Below are positions 53,386 through 63,745 of a stretch of 64,000 nt of DNA, one piece after another. Both the position numbers and the translations under genes were made by a program. A model generated the notes under the pieces. That model worked only from the letters and a program-made list of their open reading frames with translations. It was not told the origin of the DNA and ran no database searches. Every line of letters starts with the position of its first letter. The stretch's first letter is position 1. Where the stretch lies: the NCBI RefSeq assembly GCF_017591425.1, contig NW_024464918.1:25262001-25326000 (forward strand). Reading direction: 5' to 3'. This DNA is from Ochotona curzoniae (Eukaryota; Chordata; Mammalia; Lagomorpha; Ochotonidae).

Positions 53386-53730
53386 CCACCACCATCTTGC
53401 TGCATGGAGGTTGGGGGCGGCGTTGGGAAACAGTGTGGCGGCTGCTGAGGGGATTTGAGCCAGGTGGGACTCAATGCTAGGGGCCCTAGCCCCAGCCCCC
53501 ACTGCCAAGTGGTGGGTGAATCCGGGGCTTGCCTGGGCTGGAGAGTTTTCTCCCTTCACAGTAAATACACTGTGAGGGCATCTCTGCAGCCCGGGTCCCT
53601 CCTATGCCCACCGCTGCCATCTTGCGGGAGGTGGAGGGTAGGGGTCAGGTGAGTTTGACCTCTGGGCTTGAGTTGACAGACCTCCCGGCAGCGTGGCGGT
53701 TGCTCAGAGGATCTGAGCCAGATCAGACTG
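53386..53730 (+). repeat. GC-rich block with two related monomer-like units and YY1-type motifs
   Basis: Unit 1 starts at about 53388 (CCACCACCACCATCTTGCTG) and unit 2 at about 53608 (CCCACCGCTGCCATCTTGCG). Both also carry GTGGCGG(C/T)TGCT.AG followed by GAT(T/C)TGAGCCAG, spaced differently in the two units because of an indel. Each unit has CCATCTTG, the reverse complement of the YY1 core. The block is much more GC-rich than its flanks and stops abruptly at the L1M on its right. The promoter (5' UTR) end of a lagomorph L1 is the most likely source, by analogy with YY1 sites in other L1 promoters. Confidence 0.5.
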
Positions 53731-53744
53731 TTACTGATTTTATT

Positions 53745-54720
53745 TTTTTTTTATCATTACCGTCCACATATAACTCACATGACATAATCCTCACTATTTA
53801 AAAAAGTACATTCAGTGGGTTGCGTCTAATCTTCATTTTTTTACAACCATCACCACTATCCCAGGGCATGTCGGTCACCAGTGTAGACTCTGTACCTCTT
53901 AGCAATCACTCCCAATTACATTCTCTCCCAAACCTCTGGCAACTCCTAATCTACTTTCTGACTCTAAGATTTGGCCATCTGCACATTTCATATAATTAAA
54001 GTCATATCGCATGTTACCTTTTTTTGTGGGGGTGGAGCTTCTTTTGCATAACATAATGTGTTAAAAGGTTGCCCATGTTGTAGCACACATCAGTCATATT
54101 TGTTATGGCTGAATGACCTTCCATTGCCAGGATCTATCAGATTTTATCTAGCTGTACATCAGTTGATGGACATTTAGATTATTACCAATTTAGGGCTCTT
54201 TGAAAAATGCTGCTAAGAACATCAATATATAAGTTTTTATGTGGCAAATATTTTATCTGAATGTGTTCATTCCTAAGACTTAAATTGCTGAGTCACAAAA
54301 TAACTCTATGTTTCCTTTTTAAAGAAACTGCCAAATTGTTTTCCAGAGTGGCTGAACTGTTTCGTAATGCCATCCGCAGTGTGTGAGTTCCAATCTCTCC
54401 ACATGTTCATCAGCACTTGATCTTTTCCTTTAAAAATCTGATAGCTGTCTCAGTGGGTATGAAACGATACTGCCTACATATCTTACTGGCTTTTCCTTAA
54501 TCACAATGAACATCTCGTATGTGTTTATCTTCTTTAGAGAATTACCTACTCATCATTTGGGTGAAGTCCAATTGTTCAATTTTTTTTCTCTCTTTTTAAA
54601 GAGCTTGTCTTTTTGTTGTTGTTATAGAGTTGTGAAAGTTACATATGCACTCTGGTCCTTATCTTATGTGTGACTTGCAAATATTTCCTCCTAAAGTTTG
54701 AGGATGTGGCTTTGTAAATC
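53745..54720 (-). repeat. L1M LINE 3' end (antisense on the + strand)
   Basis: Long collinear match to old L1 antisense: 'TTTACAACCATCACCACTATCCCAG', 'GGCAACTCCTAATCTACTTTCTGACTC', 'GTTGCCCATGTTGTAGCACACATCAGTCATA', 'CATCAGTTGATGGACATTTAGATTATTACC', 'AACTGCCAAATTGTTTTCCAGAGTGGCTGAACTG', 'GACTTGCAAATATTTCCTCC'. Confidence 0.92.
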
Positions 54721-55007
54721 CAAAGTAATTCAGGAATTATGTTTAATCCTCTGCAGCACAGAAGCCTAATGGTATGTTAACATGGAAAGATAAATGTTGC
54801 AAGCACACTGATATACATGTAAGAATATGAATGAGGGAGCTGCTGGTTTTCTTAAAAAGGAGAAGGGTGTGAAGACAGACTCTAAAGAAAAACTGATTTT
54901 GGTATTCAGAAATCAATTCGTGCCATATAATGAGCATTTTCAAAAGTCTCTACTATATACTAAGCACAGGTCACAGGACTTTCTTATATAGAGTCCCTGT
55001 CTTATTT
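54721..55007. other. Single-copy stretch, nothing recognised
   Basis: No feature seen. Confidence 0.4.
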
Positions 55008-55023
55008 TTAACTTGATTTTTTT
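55008..55023 (+). repeat. Target-site duplication, left copy (CSINE 55024-55344)
   Basis: TTAACTTGATTTTTTT, repeated exactly at 55345-55360. Part of the match is a T run. Confidence 0.85.
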
Positions 55024-55344
55024 AAAAGATTTATTTTTATTAGAAAGTCAGATATACGGAGAGGAGGAGAGGCAGAGAGGAAGATCCTCCATCCATTGAT
55101 TCACTCCTCAAGGGCCACAATGGCTAGAGCTGCACCAATCCGAAGCCAGGAGCCCAGAGCCTCTTCCGGGTCTCCCATGCAGGTGCAGGGACCCAAGGCT
55201 TTGGACTGTCCTCTACTGCTTTCCCAGGCCACAAGCAGGGAGCTGGATGGGAAGCAGGGCTTCTGGGATTAGAACTGGTGCCCATATGGGATCCCAGCAT
55301 GTTCAAGGTGAGGACTTTAGCTGCTAGGTCATCATGCTGGGTCC
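55024..55344 (-). mobile_element. CSINE, young-type
   Basis: Minus-strand 'GGGATCCCATATGGGCACCAG', 'CTTGTGGCCTGGGAAAGCAG', 'CATGGGAGACCCGGAAGAGG', tail TAATAAAAATAAATCTTTTA. Confidence 0.95.
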
Positions 55345-55360
55345 TTAACTTGATTTTTTT
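55345..55360 (+). repeat. Target-site duplication, right copy
   Basis: Exact copy of 55008-55023. Confidence 0.85.
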
Positions 55361-55374
55361 TAAGTTATCAACTC

Positions 55375-55680
55375 AAAAATAGCAAAATGATTTTTATAAA
55401 ATGAAAATTAAAGATCTCAGACTCCTCAGTTTCAAAACTTGCTACAAAGCTACAGTGATCAAGACAGTCTGACACTAGTTTAAGCATGTGTATTTAGCTC
55501 AGTGGAATAGAATCCAGCATCTAGAAACCTCTGTGGTTTTCATTTTTACACACAAATGGTTCTTGGACAATTGGCTAGCCACATGCAATAGGCTATTACA
55601 AAATTACAACAAAATGCATTTTAAGATTTAAATCCAAGAGCTGAAAGTATAGAAGAGGACATTCCAGTAATCCTAGTAAA
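55375..55680 (+). repeat. L1 LINE ORF2 C-terminal fragment
   Basis: 'GATCTCAGACTCCTCAGTTTCAAAACTTGCTACAAAGCTACAGTGATCAAGACAGTCTGACACTAG', 'CAGTGGAATAGAATCCAGCATC', 'ATGGTTCTTGGACAATTGGCTAGCCACATGCAA'. Sense orientation, frames broken. Confidence 0.9.
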
Positions 55681-55681
55681 G

Positions 55682-55900
55682 CATTGCTTGTGGCATCAAC
55701 ATTCCCTATCAGAATGTCAGTAGAAGTCTCAGCTATTCTGCTTCCAATCCAGCTCTCTGCCAATGTACCCGGGAGGCAGCAGAGGGTGGCTCAAGGTCCC
55801 TGCCACCATGTGGGAGACCCAGATGGAATTTCTGATATGTAGTATCAGTCTGGTTCAGCCTCAGCCTTTGCAGCCATTTGGTGTGATAGACTCATGAACA

Positions 55901-55947
<47 letters not shown>

Positions 55948-55975
55948 ACTCATTTCCTCCCTCCTGCTCTCTCCC
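55682..55975 (+). repeat. CSINE with an expanded CT tract
   Basis: 'TTGCTTGTGGCATCAACATTCCCTATCAG', 'TTCCAATCCAGCTCTCTGCCAATGTACCCGGGAGGCAGCAGAGGGTGGCTCAAGG', 'CATGTGGGAGACCCAGATGG'. (TC)n occupies 55904-55946 and a T run about 55977-55991. Confidence 0.85.
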
Positions 55976-56189
55976 TCTTTTTTTTTTTTTGTTGATGTTG
56001 TTGGAGGGGGATGAGGAGAAAGAGAATAATAGAGTACATGGGAAGCTAAGAGAAAAAGAAAAGGGAAAGAGAACCACAAGACATAGTTAACGTTTATTAT
56101 AAGCTTATAATGTTACTGGCCTTGTCTTCAGACATCTCCCTCATGCTTATAGCAACTTGTATGTATTCTAACACTCTTCTGATTTAGCG

Positions 56190-56500
56190 CTCTGGGTCTG
56201 CCTTAATAGAAGACCATAGACTGTGTGGTTGATTAATAATAGAGATTTATTTCTCATAGTTCTTGAGACCGGACAGTCAGGAATCCAAGCACTGGCAGGA
56301 TCCCATGCCTTGTTAATGCCTGATTTCTAGTTTATGGCAGATGGACAGCCCCTTCTTGCTATTTCTGAATCCACCTGGAGCCATCCACCAGGCTCTTTCT
56401 GAAAGTCCCACTTCCCAGTGCCATCACATGGAGTTTAGGTTTCAACATGCTAATTGGGTATGGCTGACAGTCACCTATGGCATCCTCACTTTATGGAGGG
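56190..56500 (-). repeat. MaLR-like solo LTR (copy 2)
   Basis: 'GAAGACCATAGACTGTGTGGTTGATTAATAATAGAGATTTATTTCTCATAGTTCTTGAGACCGG', 'CCCACTTCCCAGTGCCATCACATGGAGTTTAGGTTTCAACATGC'. Same family type and strand as 49570-49895, more diverged in the middle. Confidence 0.7.
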
Positions 56501-57109
56501 GGGCGGTTAGACACAGTGAAAGAATGTGCCCAGCTGCACACCATAAGCAAGTACCCTAGGCAGCTTGGCTGCTTGATTACACTCTGAAATGTTTTGCCAT
56601 ATTTTCTCTCAAAGACTCATATACATGTCCTTGAGTTCTACCCTGCAAGCTTGGTTCAGGAGTTTTTGAGGTGTGACCCAGATATCTATACTTTAAGCAG
56701 ATTCCCAAATGATTTGATGGACAGCTCAGATGGAAATTATTGCTATAAATGATGGCCAAAAAAAAAAAAAATTCATGGAAGACTCCCTCAAACTTTAGAA
56801 GAAAAACCAGAGAAACTAAGAGAAAATGGTACTAGCAAAGATGAGGGTATTGGCTGGATAATAAAGAAGTAGAACTGACTGAATATTGACACTCCCTGCT
56901 TTGGCCTCCAGCTATATATTACATATAATATATTCTGTAATTATTATATATAATGTATACATTATATACATATAGAGTATATATATAACATATTCTGCAA
57001 CAGCAGACACCTTCCCCAAATCTACATCATAGCTAAAGTCTCTGTCGGCCCTGTGAGCATGCGAATGGACCATTTAAGACAGAAGGGAAAGAGGAAACAG
57101 AACATTTGT
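56501..57109. other. Single-copy stretch with an AT-rich tract
   Basis: Imperfect palindromic TATA/ATAT sequence at about 56917-57000. An A14 run lies near 56758-56771. Confidence 0.45.
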
Positions 57110-57330
57110 TGCTTAGCGTGAGCCTATGCTAGGTTCTGTGCTAAAAGCTTTACCTGCGTAAGATCTGAATTCTCATAACTATGCCACAAAGTAAGTCGTC
57201 TTCCTGCGCTCTGGAGGCAAAGGAGCAGAGGCAGACAAAGGTTGAGAGGCTTAACAAGGCCAGGAAGCTGAGGAGCAAAACCAGGTGCAAACCGGCTAGT
57301 CTGGCCCTAGAGTTCACTCTCGCTGATGGG
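57110..57330 (-). repeat. MIR SINE
   Basis: 'GAGCCTATGCTAGGTTCTGTGCTAAAAGCTTTACCTGCGTAAGATCTGAATTCTCATAACTATGCCACAAAGTAAG' and '..GGTTGAGAGGCTTAACAAGGCCAGGAAGCTGAGG' are the complement of MIR in full order. Confidence 0.82.
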
Positions 57331-57983
57331 AACCGCAGTGTTGCTTCTGGAGGAAAGATGAGGCCCATTAACATTGCCGTTTAGGAAAGCTAATTGGCGC
57401 AAATACCCATTTGAGAAAAACAAACACACAAACCCCCAGTGGCTGGCCCCGACTCGGGGAGCTCCTCCTGCCAGAGGAGACTGCCCCGGGGTGGGTGTCT
57501 AGCTGTTGTATCCTGTGGCAGTGGGTAATAAGCCAAAATAGGCGTCAGTTTCCCTTCAGAGCACTCCCAAGCTAGAGTTAAAGCTACCTTCATCTGCTGA
57601 ATTTCATAAAATCTGTCATCTGAAAATAAAGGTATTTGTCTTTTGTTATCCATGTAGGGGAAAAAAATAGTGCCCCCTCCAATTATTTTGATAAAACGTT
57701 TTCAAAAGCTTAATTCTCCCAGGAACTCTGAAGGATTTCTCTAGTTAAAGGAAATGCTAATTCTCCATCACAGGTGGCTGTCTTGTGCATTTGTGGTTGC
57801 TTAGGTGGGCCCTGGCTCTCCATCCATTGCATGCCCATAAGAGCCTCTGCTTCCTTCTGGGACAGCCACATATAACCTGCATGCATTGCCAAATATAACC
57901 TGGGACCCAAATCAACCCTGGCTCAGGACTGCTGATTCTCGTGAAAGCTTATGGTACCACTATGATCTCCTCAAAGATTTGTA
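57331..57983. other. Single-copy stretch, nothing recognised
   Basis: No feature seen. Confidence 0.4.
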
Positions 57984-57993
57984 TCGAATGATA

Positions 57994-58327
57994 TATTTTT
58001 ATAAAGATTTATTTATTTTTATTGCAAGGTCAGATATAAAGAGAAGAGGAGAAACAGAGAGGAAGATATTCCATCCTATGATTTACTCCCCAAGTGCCCA
58101 CAATGGCCAGTGCTGAGCTGATCCAAAGTCAGAGGCCAGGAACTTCTTCCAGGTCTCCCACAAGGGTGCAGGGTCCCAAGGCTTTGGGCTGTTCTCTACT
58201 GCTTTCCCAGGCCACAAGCAGAGAGCTGGATGGGAAGTGGAGCTGCTGGGATTAGAACCAGTGCCCATATGGGATCCCAGCATGTTCAAGGCGAGGACTT
58301 TAGCCACTAGGCCATCACACCAGGTCT
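57994..58327 (-). mobile_element. CSINE, young-type
   Basis: Minus strand 'GCCTAGTGGCTAAAGTCCTCGCCTTGAACATGCTGGGATCCC', 'GGGAAAGCAGTAGAGAACAGCCCAAAGCC', tail GCAATAAAAATAAATAAATC. A possible short target duplication TC(G/A)AATGATA lies at 57984-57993 and 58328-58337. Confidence 0.94.
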
Positions 58328-58639
58328 TCAAATGATACCTTAAAAAAATTATAGTCATTCTAATACTTGGTACTATCACAACTCTCTATAAGCAAAGCAC
58401 ATTTGATAGCAGGATATGAATATATCCTAGTCTGTAGAATAGGGAAAGAAGAAGTAACAGAATGTGTTCTTGGTCAAAGTAAAATGACAATAATCCAACT
58501 ATTGCTACCGCTCTAACACTGGACTATACTTGGCAGATATCATCCCACTGAGCGTGCGTGACATCCCCACAGGTGATCTCAGCACACAGTTAATGGCACC
58601 ACAGTGATCTCCTGGGGGAATTGCATGGAATTCAACTAG
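58328..58639. other. Single-copy stretch, nothing recognised
   Basis: No feature seen. Confidence 0.4.
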
Positions 58640-58740
58640 TTGGTCCATTACTCCCGTTTGTTAGATGAGGAAATTGAGGTCACCAACACAACTAGAAGCA
58701 TCTGAGCCTGGATACTTTCTAGTTCTTGCTCTCCACCAAG
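58640..58740 (-). repeat. MIR SINE fragment
   Basis: 'GTTTGTTAGATGAGGAAATTGAGGTCACCAACACAACTAGAAGCATCTGAGCC' is the complement of the MIR core. Confidence 0.65.
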
Positions 58741-58769
58741 CTGGTTCTGCAATGGTTAACAATTCTTCC

Positions 58770-59100
58770 TTTCAGGGAGACCTTCGTCATCCCTCCAGCC
58801 TCAGACCGTGTCCAACTGTCCTCCATCCAACACCAACAACTGCTCGTCCTTAATCCCATTCTGCAGCCTCAAGAAGCCTCCCTACCTTCACCCTCTCACC
58901 TCCTGTGTGTCTGTCACATGCTGTGCACACCTTGGTTACTCCATCTGTTTGTTGCATCACATTTTGGTGTTTCTGTCCCCTCACAGCTGAAAGCACATTG
59001 AGGGCAGGGCAGGGCCTGTCTCACTTTTCAGGAGCTCCAGTGCCTTACATAGGGAGACATACCGCAGGCATCCGATCAATATGTGTGTCTAGTAAAAGCC
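58770..59100 (+). repeat. L2 LINE 3' end
   Basis: 'AGCTGAAAGCACATTGAGGGCAGGGCAGGGCCTGTCTCAC', 'GGAGCTCCAGTGCCTTACATAGGGAGACATACCGCAGGCATCCGATCAATATG' is the sense L2 3' region. The upstream 'CAGACCGTGTCCAACTG..' part fits L2 loosely. Confidence 0.78.
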
Positions 59101-60277
59101 TGCAGCTCCAGGTGATGCGAGGCAGCCCACTTAGTCAGTGGGTTCTCTCAAAAATATTCAGGAAAAGAATTGTCCAATACTAGGCATGTAAAGGCTTATT
59201 TTTTTCTGGTTGCCATTCCCTGAAAAATGCAGTAGATACATTGCAGTGGTTTTGTTTGAAGTATTCTAAGTCATCCAGATAATGATTTGAAGTATATGGG
59301 CGGATGTGCGTAGGTTATATGCAAATAGTATCCCATCTCACATAAGGCGTTTGAGCATCTGCAGATTCTGGTATCTATAAGCAGCCCTGGAAGCAACCCC
59401 TTGCAGAAACCGAGGCATGACTGTATTTCTGTGTGGGTGGAGAGAGTTGGAAAGTCCAGAGAGCAAAGAAAGGCAACAGAGGAAAAGTCAAGTACGCCAG
59501 ATCGTGCAGTCGAGGGGTGGGGGGAAAAGGACACAAGGCCAAGTGTGAAACCCTGTCCATGCTCCTGCAGCCCAATGCTTTGTCCACTATCTTATACAAA
59601 CTTGAATCATGCAGTTAAGGGTTTTTGATGGAATTGATATACGCAAACAAATGAGTCTTTGGATTGACACATGAGCAGCAATAAATTCATAAAGGTAAAT
59701 ATTGATGTCTGAAGATTGTGTATCTCCGTGTGTCGGAGGTAGATAATCATGGAGTTGGGAAAGCCTGCAGGTGGATGTTGGTTCTGTGAGAATCCAGACA
59801 AATCTTTTTGTTTCTCTGTGTTCGTTATTTCTTTTGGCTGTGGTGTTTTGCTAGTTACAGATCTCGTGATTGACTTCTGTGCTTTGATTTGAGCATGCTC
59901 GGCTGGATGTGAAAAATCTTACGACTCTCCTGTGTTTCATAAACAGCAAGTCCTACAGTGATATGTAATTTGTGTGCTTTATAGAATTATAGGACCCTGA
60001 AGCTGTGAGAGGCCTGATAAATCATGGAGTGAGAATTTCCAGCTTCTGCCTGGATTTCTTTCGCAGAATCTGGCAGATGCTCAGTGAGTCTCACCTCACA
60101 ATCCAGGATGCAGAGCAAAAGGAATCGGTTTAGAGGAAACCAGCGGAGTGTGTGGGTCCTTTCTGTTGGCCATTTACTTTCTGCAGAAATAACAGGAACT
60201 CTTACTTCATCATGCAGTTCTTGAATGTCAGAGACTATGTTAAAAGCTGTTAAAGTATCTTTAAATAACTATTCATT
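59101..60277. other. 1.2 kb single-copy DNA
   Basis: Only an ancient-SINE-like scrap near 59985-60040 ('TAGAATTATAGGACCCTGAAGCTGTGAGAGG'). No supported exon. Confidence 0.4.
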
Positions 60278-60605
60278 TTCATTTTCTTTGAGAAGGGGTG
60301 TGTGTGTGTGTGTGTGTATCTGTGTGTAGGTGCATGTATGTTTTACAGGGAAAGCAAACAGATCTTCTGTTCTCTGATTCTTTTTTCAGATGCCTGCAAC
60401 AGATAGGGCTAGGCCAGTCAACAGCCAGGAATCCAGAATTCAATCCAGGTTTCCCACATGGGTGGCAGGGACCCTAGTACTTGAGCCATCACCTGGAGCC
60501 TTCTCTGGTAGGATATAGAAAGAGGCAGAATCAGAACGGGAACTCTGGCAGCCCAATATGCAGGTATCTTAAGTGGTATCAACTTCTGTGTCAAATGCCT
60601 GCTGT
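60278..60605 (-). repeat. CSINE, old and diverged, with a (TG)n tract
   Basis: 'CTTTGAGAAGGGGTGTGTGTG' tail side, 'GATGCCTGCAACAGATAGGGCTAGGCCAGTCAACAGCCAGG', 'AATTCAATCCAGGTTTCCCACATGGGTGGCAGGGACCCTAGTACTTGAGCCATCACCTG'. Confidence 0.8.
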
Positions 60606-60757
60606 ACACATAGTATCTTATTTAATCTATGAAAGAACCTTGTGAGGCGAATATTTTCTGGTCTTTATTTTTCAGATAAGGAAACTAAGCCCCCAGAAAG
60701 GTTAACTATGTTGACATATGTACTAAAAGCTAAAGTCTGAAGTTTTCTAGCTTGAAT
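60606..60757 (-). repeat. MIR SINE
   Basis: 'GTATCTTATTTAATCTATGAAAGAACCTTGTGAGGCGAATATTTTCTGG', 'CAGATAAGGAAACTAAGCCCCCAGAAAGGTTAACTATG' is the complement of the MIR 3' half and core. Confidence 0.85.
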
Positions 60758-61432
60758 TGCAACTACTAACACGTAAATAAATGTTTTTTGAATCTGATTC
60801 ATGAAATTCCTAGCCACCATCTGTCTCATTCCCTTGCTACGGAGGAGGGAGAAGTATAAAGTTTATGTTCATAAAACTGAAGCAATATTTAAAAATTATG
60901 GATTTAATTCAGCTACAGGATTGATTTTTCATGTTGGTGGAGACTTTCTCTAGTTCTCAGGTTTCAAGAATATGAATGCTAAGAAGATATTAAACTTTTC
61001 AATACATAATTCTATAAAATTATATTTATAGATACTATATTTAACATAATATATTATCAAGTCTGCTATAAACAGTGGATCCTTATGCAGAGGAGAGCAA
61101 TCATTTAGGCTGTCTAAAGAGAAGCTAAGTGAGACATTTCTCAGGGAGAATTGTGAGGCTGTTTTTCTTAAAAAAAAAAAAGGCCTAAAATAGAGGAGCA
61201 ATTTTGGTATTAATAAAAAAAATGGAAATCTGAAGCAGATATGGCCAGAATCAGTGGATTAACTGGAGGTTGATAGTCTCATGTATGTATGCATAACTTA
61301 AATAAAGAAGGAGTTTGACCATCTCACCTAGTTAATCATTAAGAGGAAACCGTAGCCAGACTTGTGAAGCAGGTAATGTTTATTTTTAGGCATTCAGCTG
61401 GTTTCTCTTTCTGGCTTCCCCTTTTCCCTCAG
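60758..61432. other. Single-copy AT-rich stretch
   Basis: No repeat family or exon signal seen, apart from the polypyrimidine run that ends this stretch and serves the candidate exon starting at 61433. Confidence 0.4.
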
Positions 61433-61572
61433 GGTCACCCAAGTCGTCCTGTAGCCTTAGCCTGTCTTTCTCTCTGAGAAACAGTACGCAATGTTTGCGA
61501 CCTTTTTCTGAGCCTGCATCATTGCAGATGTGTTAAAGAGTTAACTCCAACCAGGAGAGGCACACAGGAGAG
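61433..61572 (+). other. Candidate non-coding exon (strong acceptor, weak donor)
   Basis: A long polypyrimidine acceptor, TTTCTGGCTTCCCCTTTTCCCTCAG (61408-61432), precedes a GC-balanced 140-bp segment that can end at GAG|GTGGGG. All frames contain stops, so it would be a UTR or lncRNA exon. The donor is only moderate and the call is speculative. Confidence 0.2.
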
Positions 61573-61634
61573 GTGGGGGAATTACTGTTGAAGCATGTAA
61601 CGGTGAAGTCTAGGGGTGGTCCTAGCCTCAGGAT

Positions 61635-61766
61635 CTACATGCTCAAATTATATAACTGAGAATCTGTGTATCTCCAGATCTCTTTTTCATTTTTGTCCAC
61701 TTCATTCCAAAGGCAGTTCTGAATGGTAGCTACAGCTGCTGTAAGCTTGTATCCTATCTGTTCTTG
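61635..61766 (-). other. Candidate terminal coding exon or decayed gene fragment
   Basis: On the minus strand an acceptor, CAGAAATGTGTCCCTTTTTCAG, is followed by an open segment of 43 codons ending in TAG. The translation starts QEQIGYKLTAAVATIQNCLW and is of high complexity: several charged residues, two tryptophans, no low-complexity run. The region matches no repeat I recognise. I cannot name the protein. The frame remains open for 10 more codons upstream of the acceptor and then meets a stop. It could also be an ancient transposon scrap. Confidence 0.3.
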
Positions 61767-62550
61767 CTGAAAAAGGGACACATTTCTGAATAGTTCCAGA
61801 AGGCCTACAATTATGGTTCATTTGTATGTCTGATGTACTCAGCTCTGAACAAATGCTCTGAAAGGCCAGGCAGGGCTCACGCCACAGAGCTGGAGTCGGG
61901 GCTCATACCCCCACAAATCCTTTGGCCACAGTTAGGGAAAGCGTAGTTTTATAAAGGCAATTTTAGTTGCCAATCCCATGCATGGCACGTGGATGCTTGC
62001 TACTGATGTGGCACCTACCCATTAAATGGCCTTGACAAAGGAATGAACTGACAGGATGGAAGTTGGTCATCAAAACCCACAGGGTAACCTGAATGAACCT
62101 TTGGGGTAGCTAATAGGTTCACATCAAAACTATTCCTCTTGAATTTACATATTACATAAAGAAAGATGCACCAGCAAGACATGGCAGTACCTTGTACTGT
62201 ATGGCCACCCATGTCTCCTACTCTAATTGAAGTTTTCTGGAATGTCTAAAAGATCAAAATGGAAAAAGAAAAATATGTTTAAAATAAGACCATTCACATG
62301 GTATATTTGAGGACTTAATGATTGGCATGAAATTTCTAAGTGTTAATTAACAAGGGCAAATTTAAATAGGTTATGATATAGTACAATAGATTAGCATGTT
62401 GCTAATATCTAAAATGCTGACAAAAGATGTTTAAAAATTGACAAATTTGAAAAACACACATAGCAAAATCCCATTTTTAAAAAATGCATGCATGCACACA
62501 TCCACATGGAGACAAAAAGGTCTCCAAGTTCTTAAAAATAGTAACTCTTT
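61767..62550. other. Single-copy stretch
   Basis: No recognised repeat. Balanced composition in 61770-62230. Confidence 0.4.
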
Positions 62551-62900
62551 GGCCCGGTGCTGTGGCCTAGTGGCCTAGTGGTTAAAGTCCTCGCCTTGAA
62601 CATGCTGGGATCCCATATGGGCACTGGTTCTAATCCCAGCAGCCCTGCTTCCCATCCAGCTCTCTGCTTGTGGCCTAGGAAAGCAGTTGAGTACAGCCCA
62701 AAACCTTGGGTCCCTGCACCCTTGTGGGAGACCTGGAGAAAGTTCCTGGCTCCTGACTTTGGATCAGCTCAGCGTTGGCCATTGCGGTCATTTGGGGAGT
62801 GAATCATCAGACAGAAGATATTTCTCTTTGTCTCTCCTCCTTTCTGTATATATATATATGATCTGACTTAGCAATAAAAATAAATAAATCTTTTTAAAAA
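62551..62900 (+). mobile_element. CSINE, young-type, with two small internal expansions
   Basis: Head GGCCCGGTGCTGTGGCCTAG, with GTGGCCTA duplicated (GTGGCCTAGTGGCCTAGTGG). Then 'CATGCTGGGATCCCATATGGGCACTGG', 'GCGGTCATTTGGGGAGTGAATCATCAGACAG' and tail GCAATAAAAATAAATAAATC. A (TA)n run of about 14 bases sits in the TCTGTATATCTGA region. Confidence 0.95.
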
Positions 62901-63664
62901 AGACAGTAACACCTCAAAATGGATTCATGAGGGAGTTTTGTGTGTGTGTTTGTATTTCTGTTTTCCGTACACTTGAATATTTATAATAAATGTATATTGT
63001 GTTCTAGGATCCGATTCTTTCGAAGGGGTTCTTTTTAGGACTACAGTAGTCTCTAAAGTTGTATTTCATCCTTCAAGTGCCATCAACACAAAAGTGACCA
63101 TTTGTTTTGAACCCTCCCTTCTATAAAATCCCAAATATCACTCAGCATATCTCTAACTCATACCTCACTTTTCACTGCTCATTATTCTTTCTACTGAATG
63201 AGCCTTGTTGAGCAGTATTTCCAAGAAGAAAGACTGACTTGTATAGCAAATGTGGTATGTACTAAAATGCATCAAGCACCGAATAGCTATTTAATAACCT
63301 AGATTGGTCCTCCTCCTTCCTTTTTATTTTTTTGAATTTATTCCCTAATTCCAGAGAGGACTTGAAGTAGTTCAATAATAAAGACAAACTCAATAGTGAC
63401 ACATAGATATAGAGTGTTGACAGATAAATGTATAGTTAATCTCTTAGGAGGAATGAAATTGAATAATTAGAAATTCATCACCGGAGGTTCTTTAGGTCTT
63501 CTATGATCAAGAGAAACATGTGTGATAAAATCACAGCGAGGTAAAACAGAAAATGAAAATCAGAATCAAGCAAAAAGGAATAAAAATATGTTGGACATCA
63601 TTCAATAACTATTTGCTGATGGTAATTATAGGGATGGAAAATCCATCAGGCCTATGGAGCTAAA
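62901..63664. other. Single-copy stretch, nothing recognised
   Basis: AT-rich. No repeat family or exon signal seen. Confidence 0.4.
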
Positions 63665-63745
63665 ATTAATCAGCAAGTATTCATGGAGTGCCTTCTGCTT
63701 CTATTACGGGTCCTGGCTTCCTGCCGGCCCAGTGCCCAGGCTGCA
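63665..63745 (-). repeat. L2 LINE 3' fragment
   Basis: 'AATCAGCAAGTATTCATGGAGTGCCTTCTGCTTCTATTACGGGTCCTGG' is the complement of the L2 3' terminus. Confidence 0.6.
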
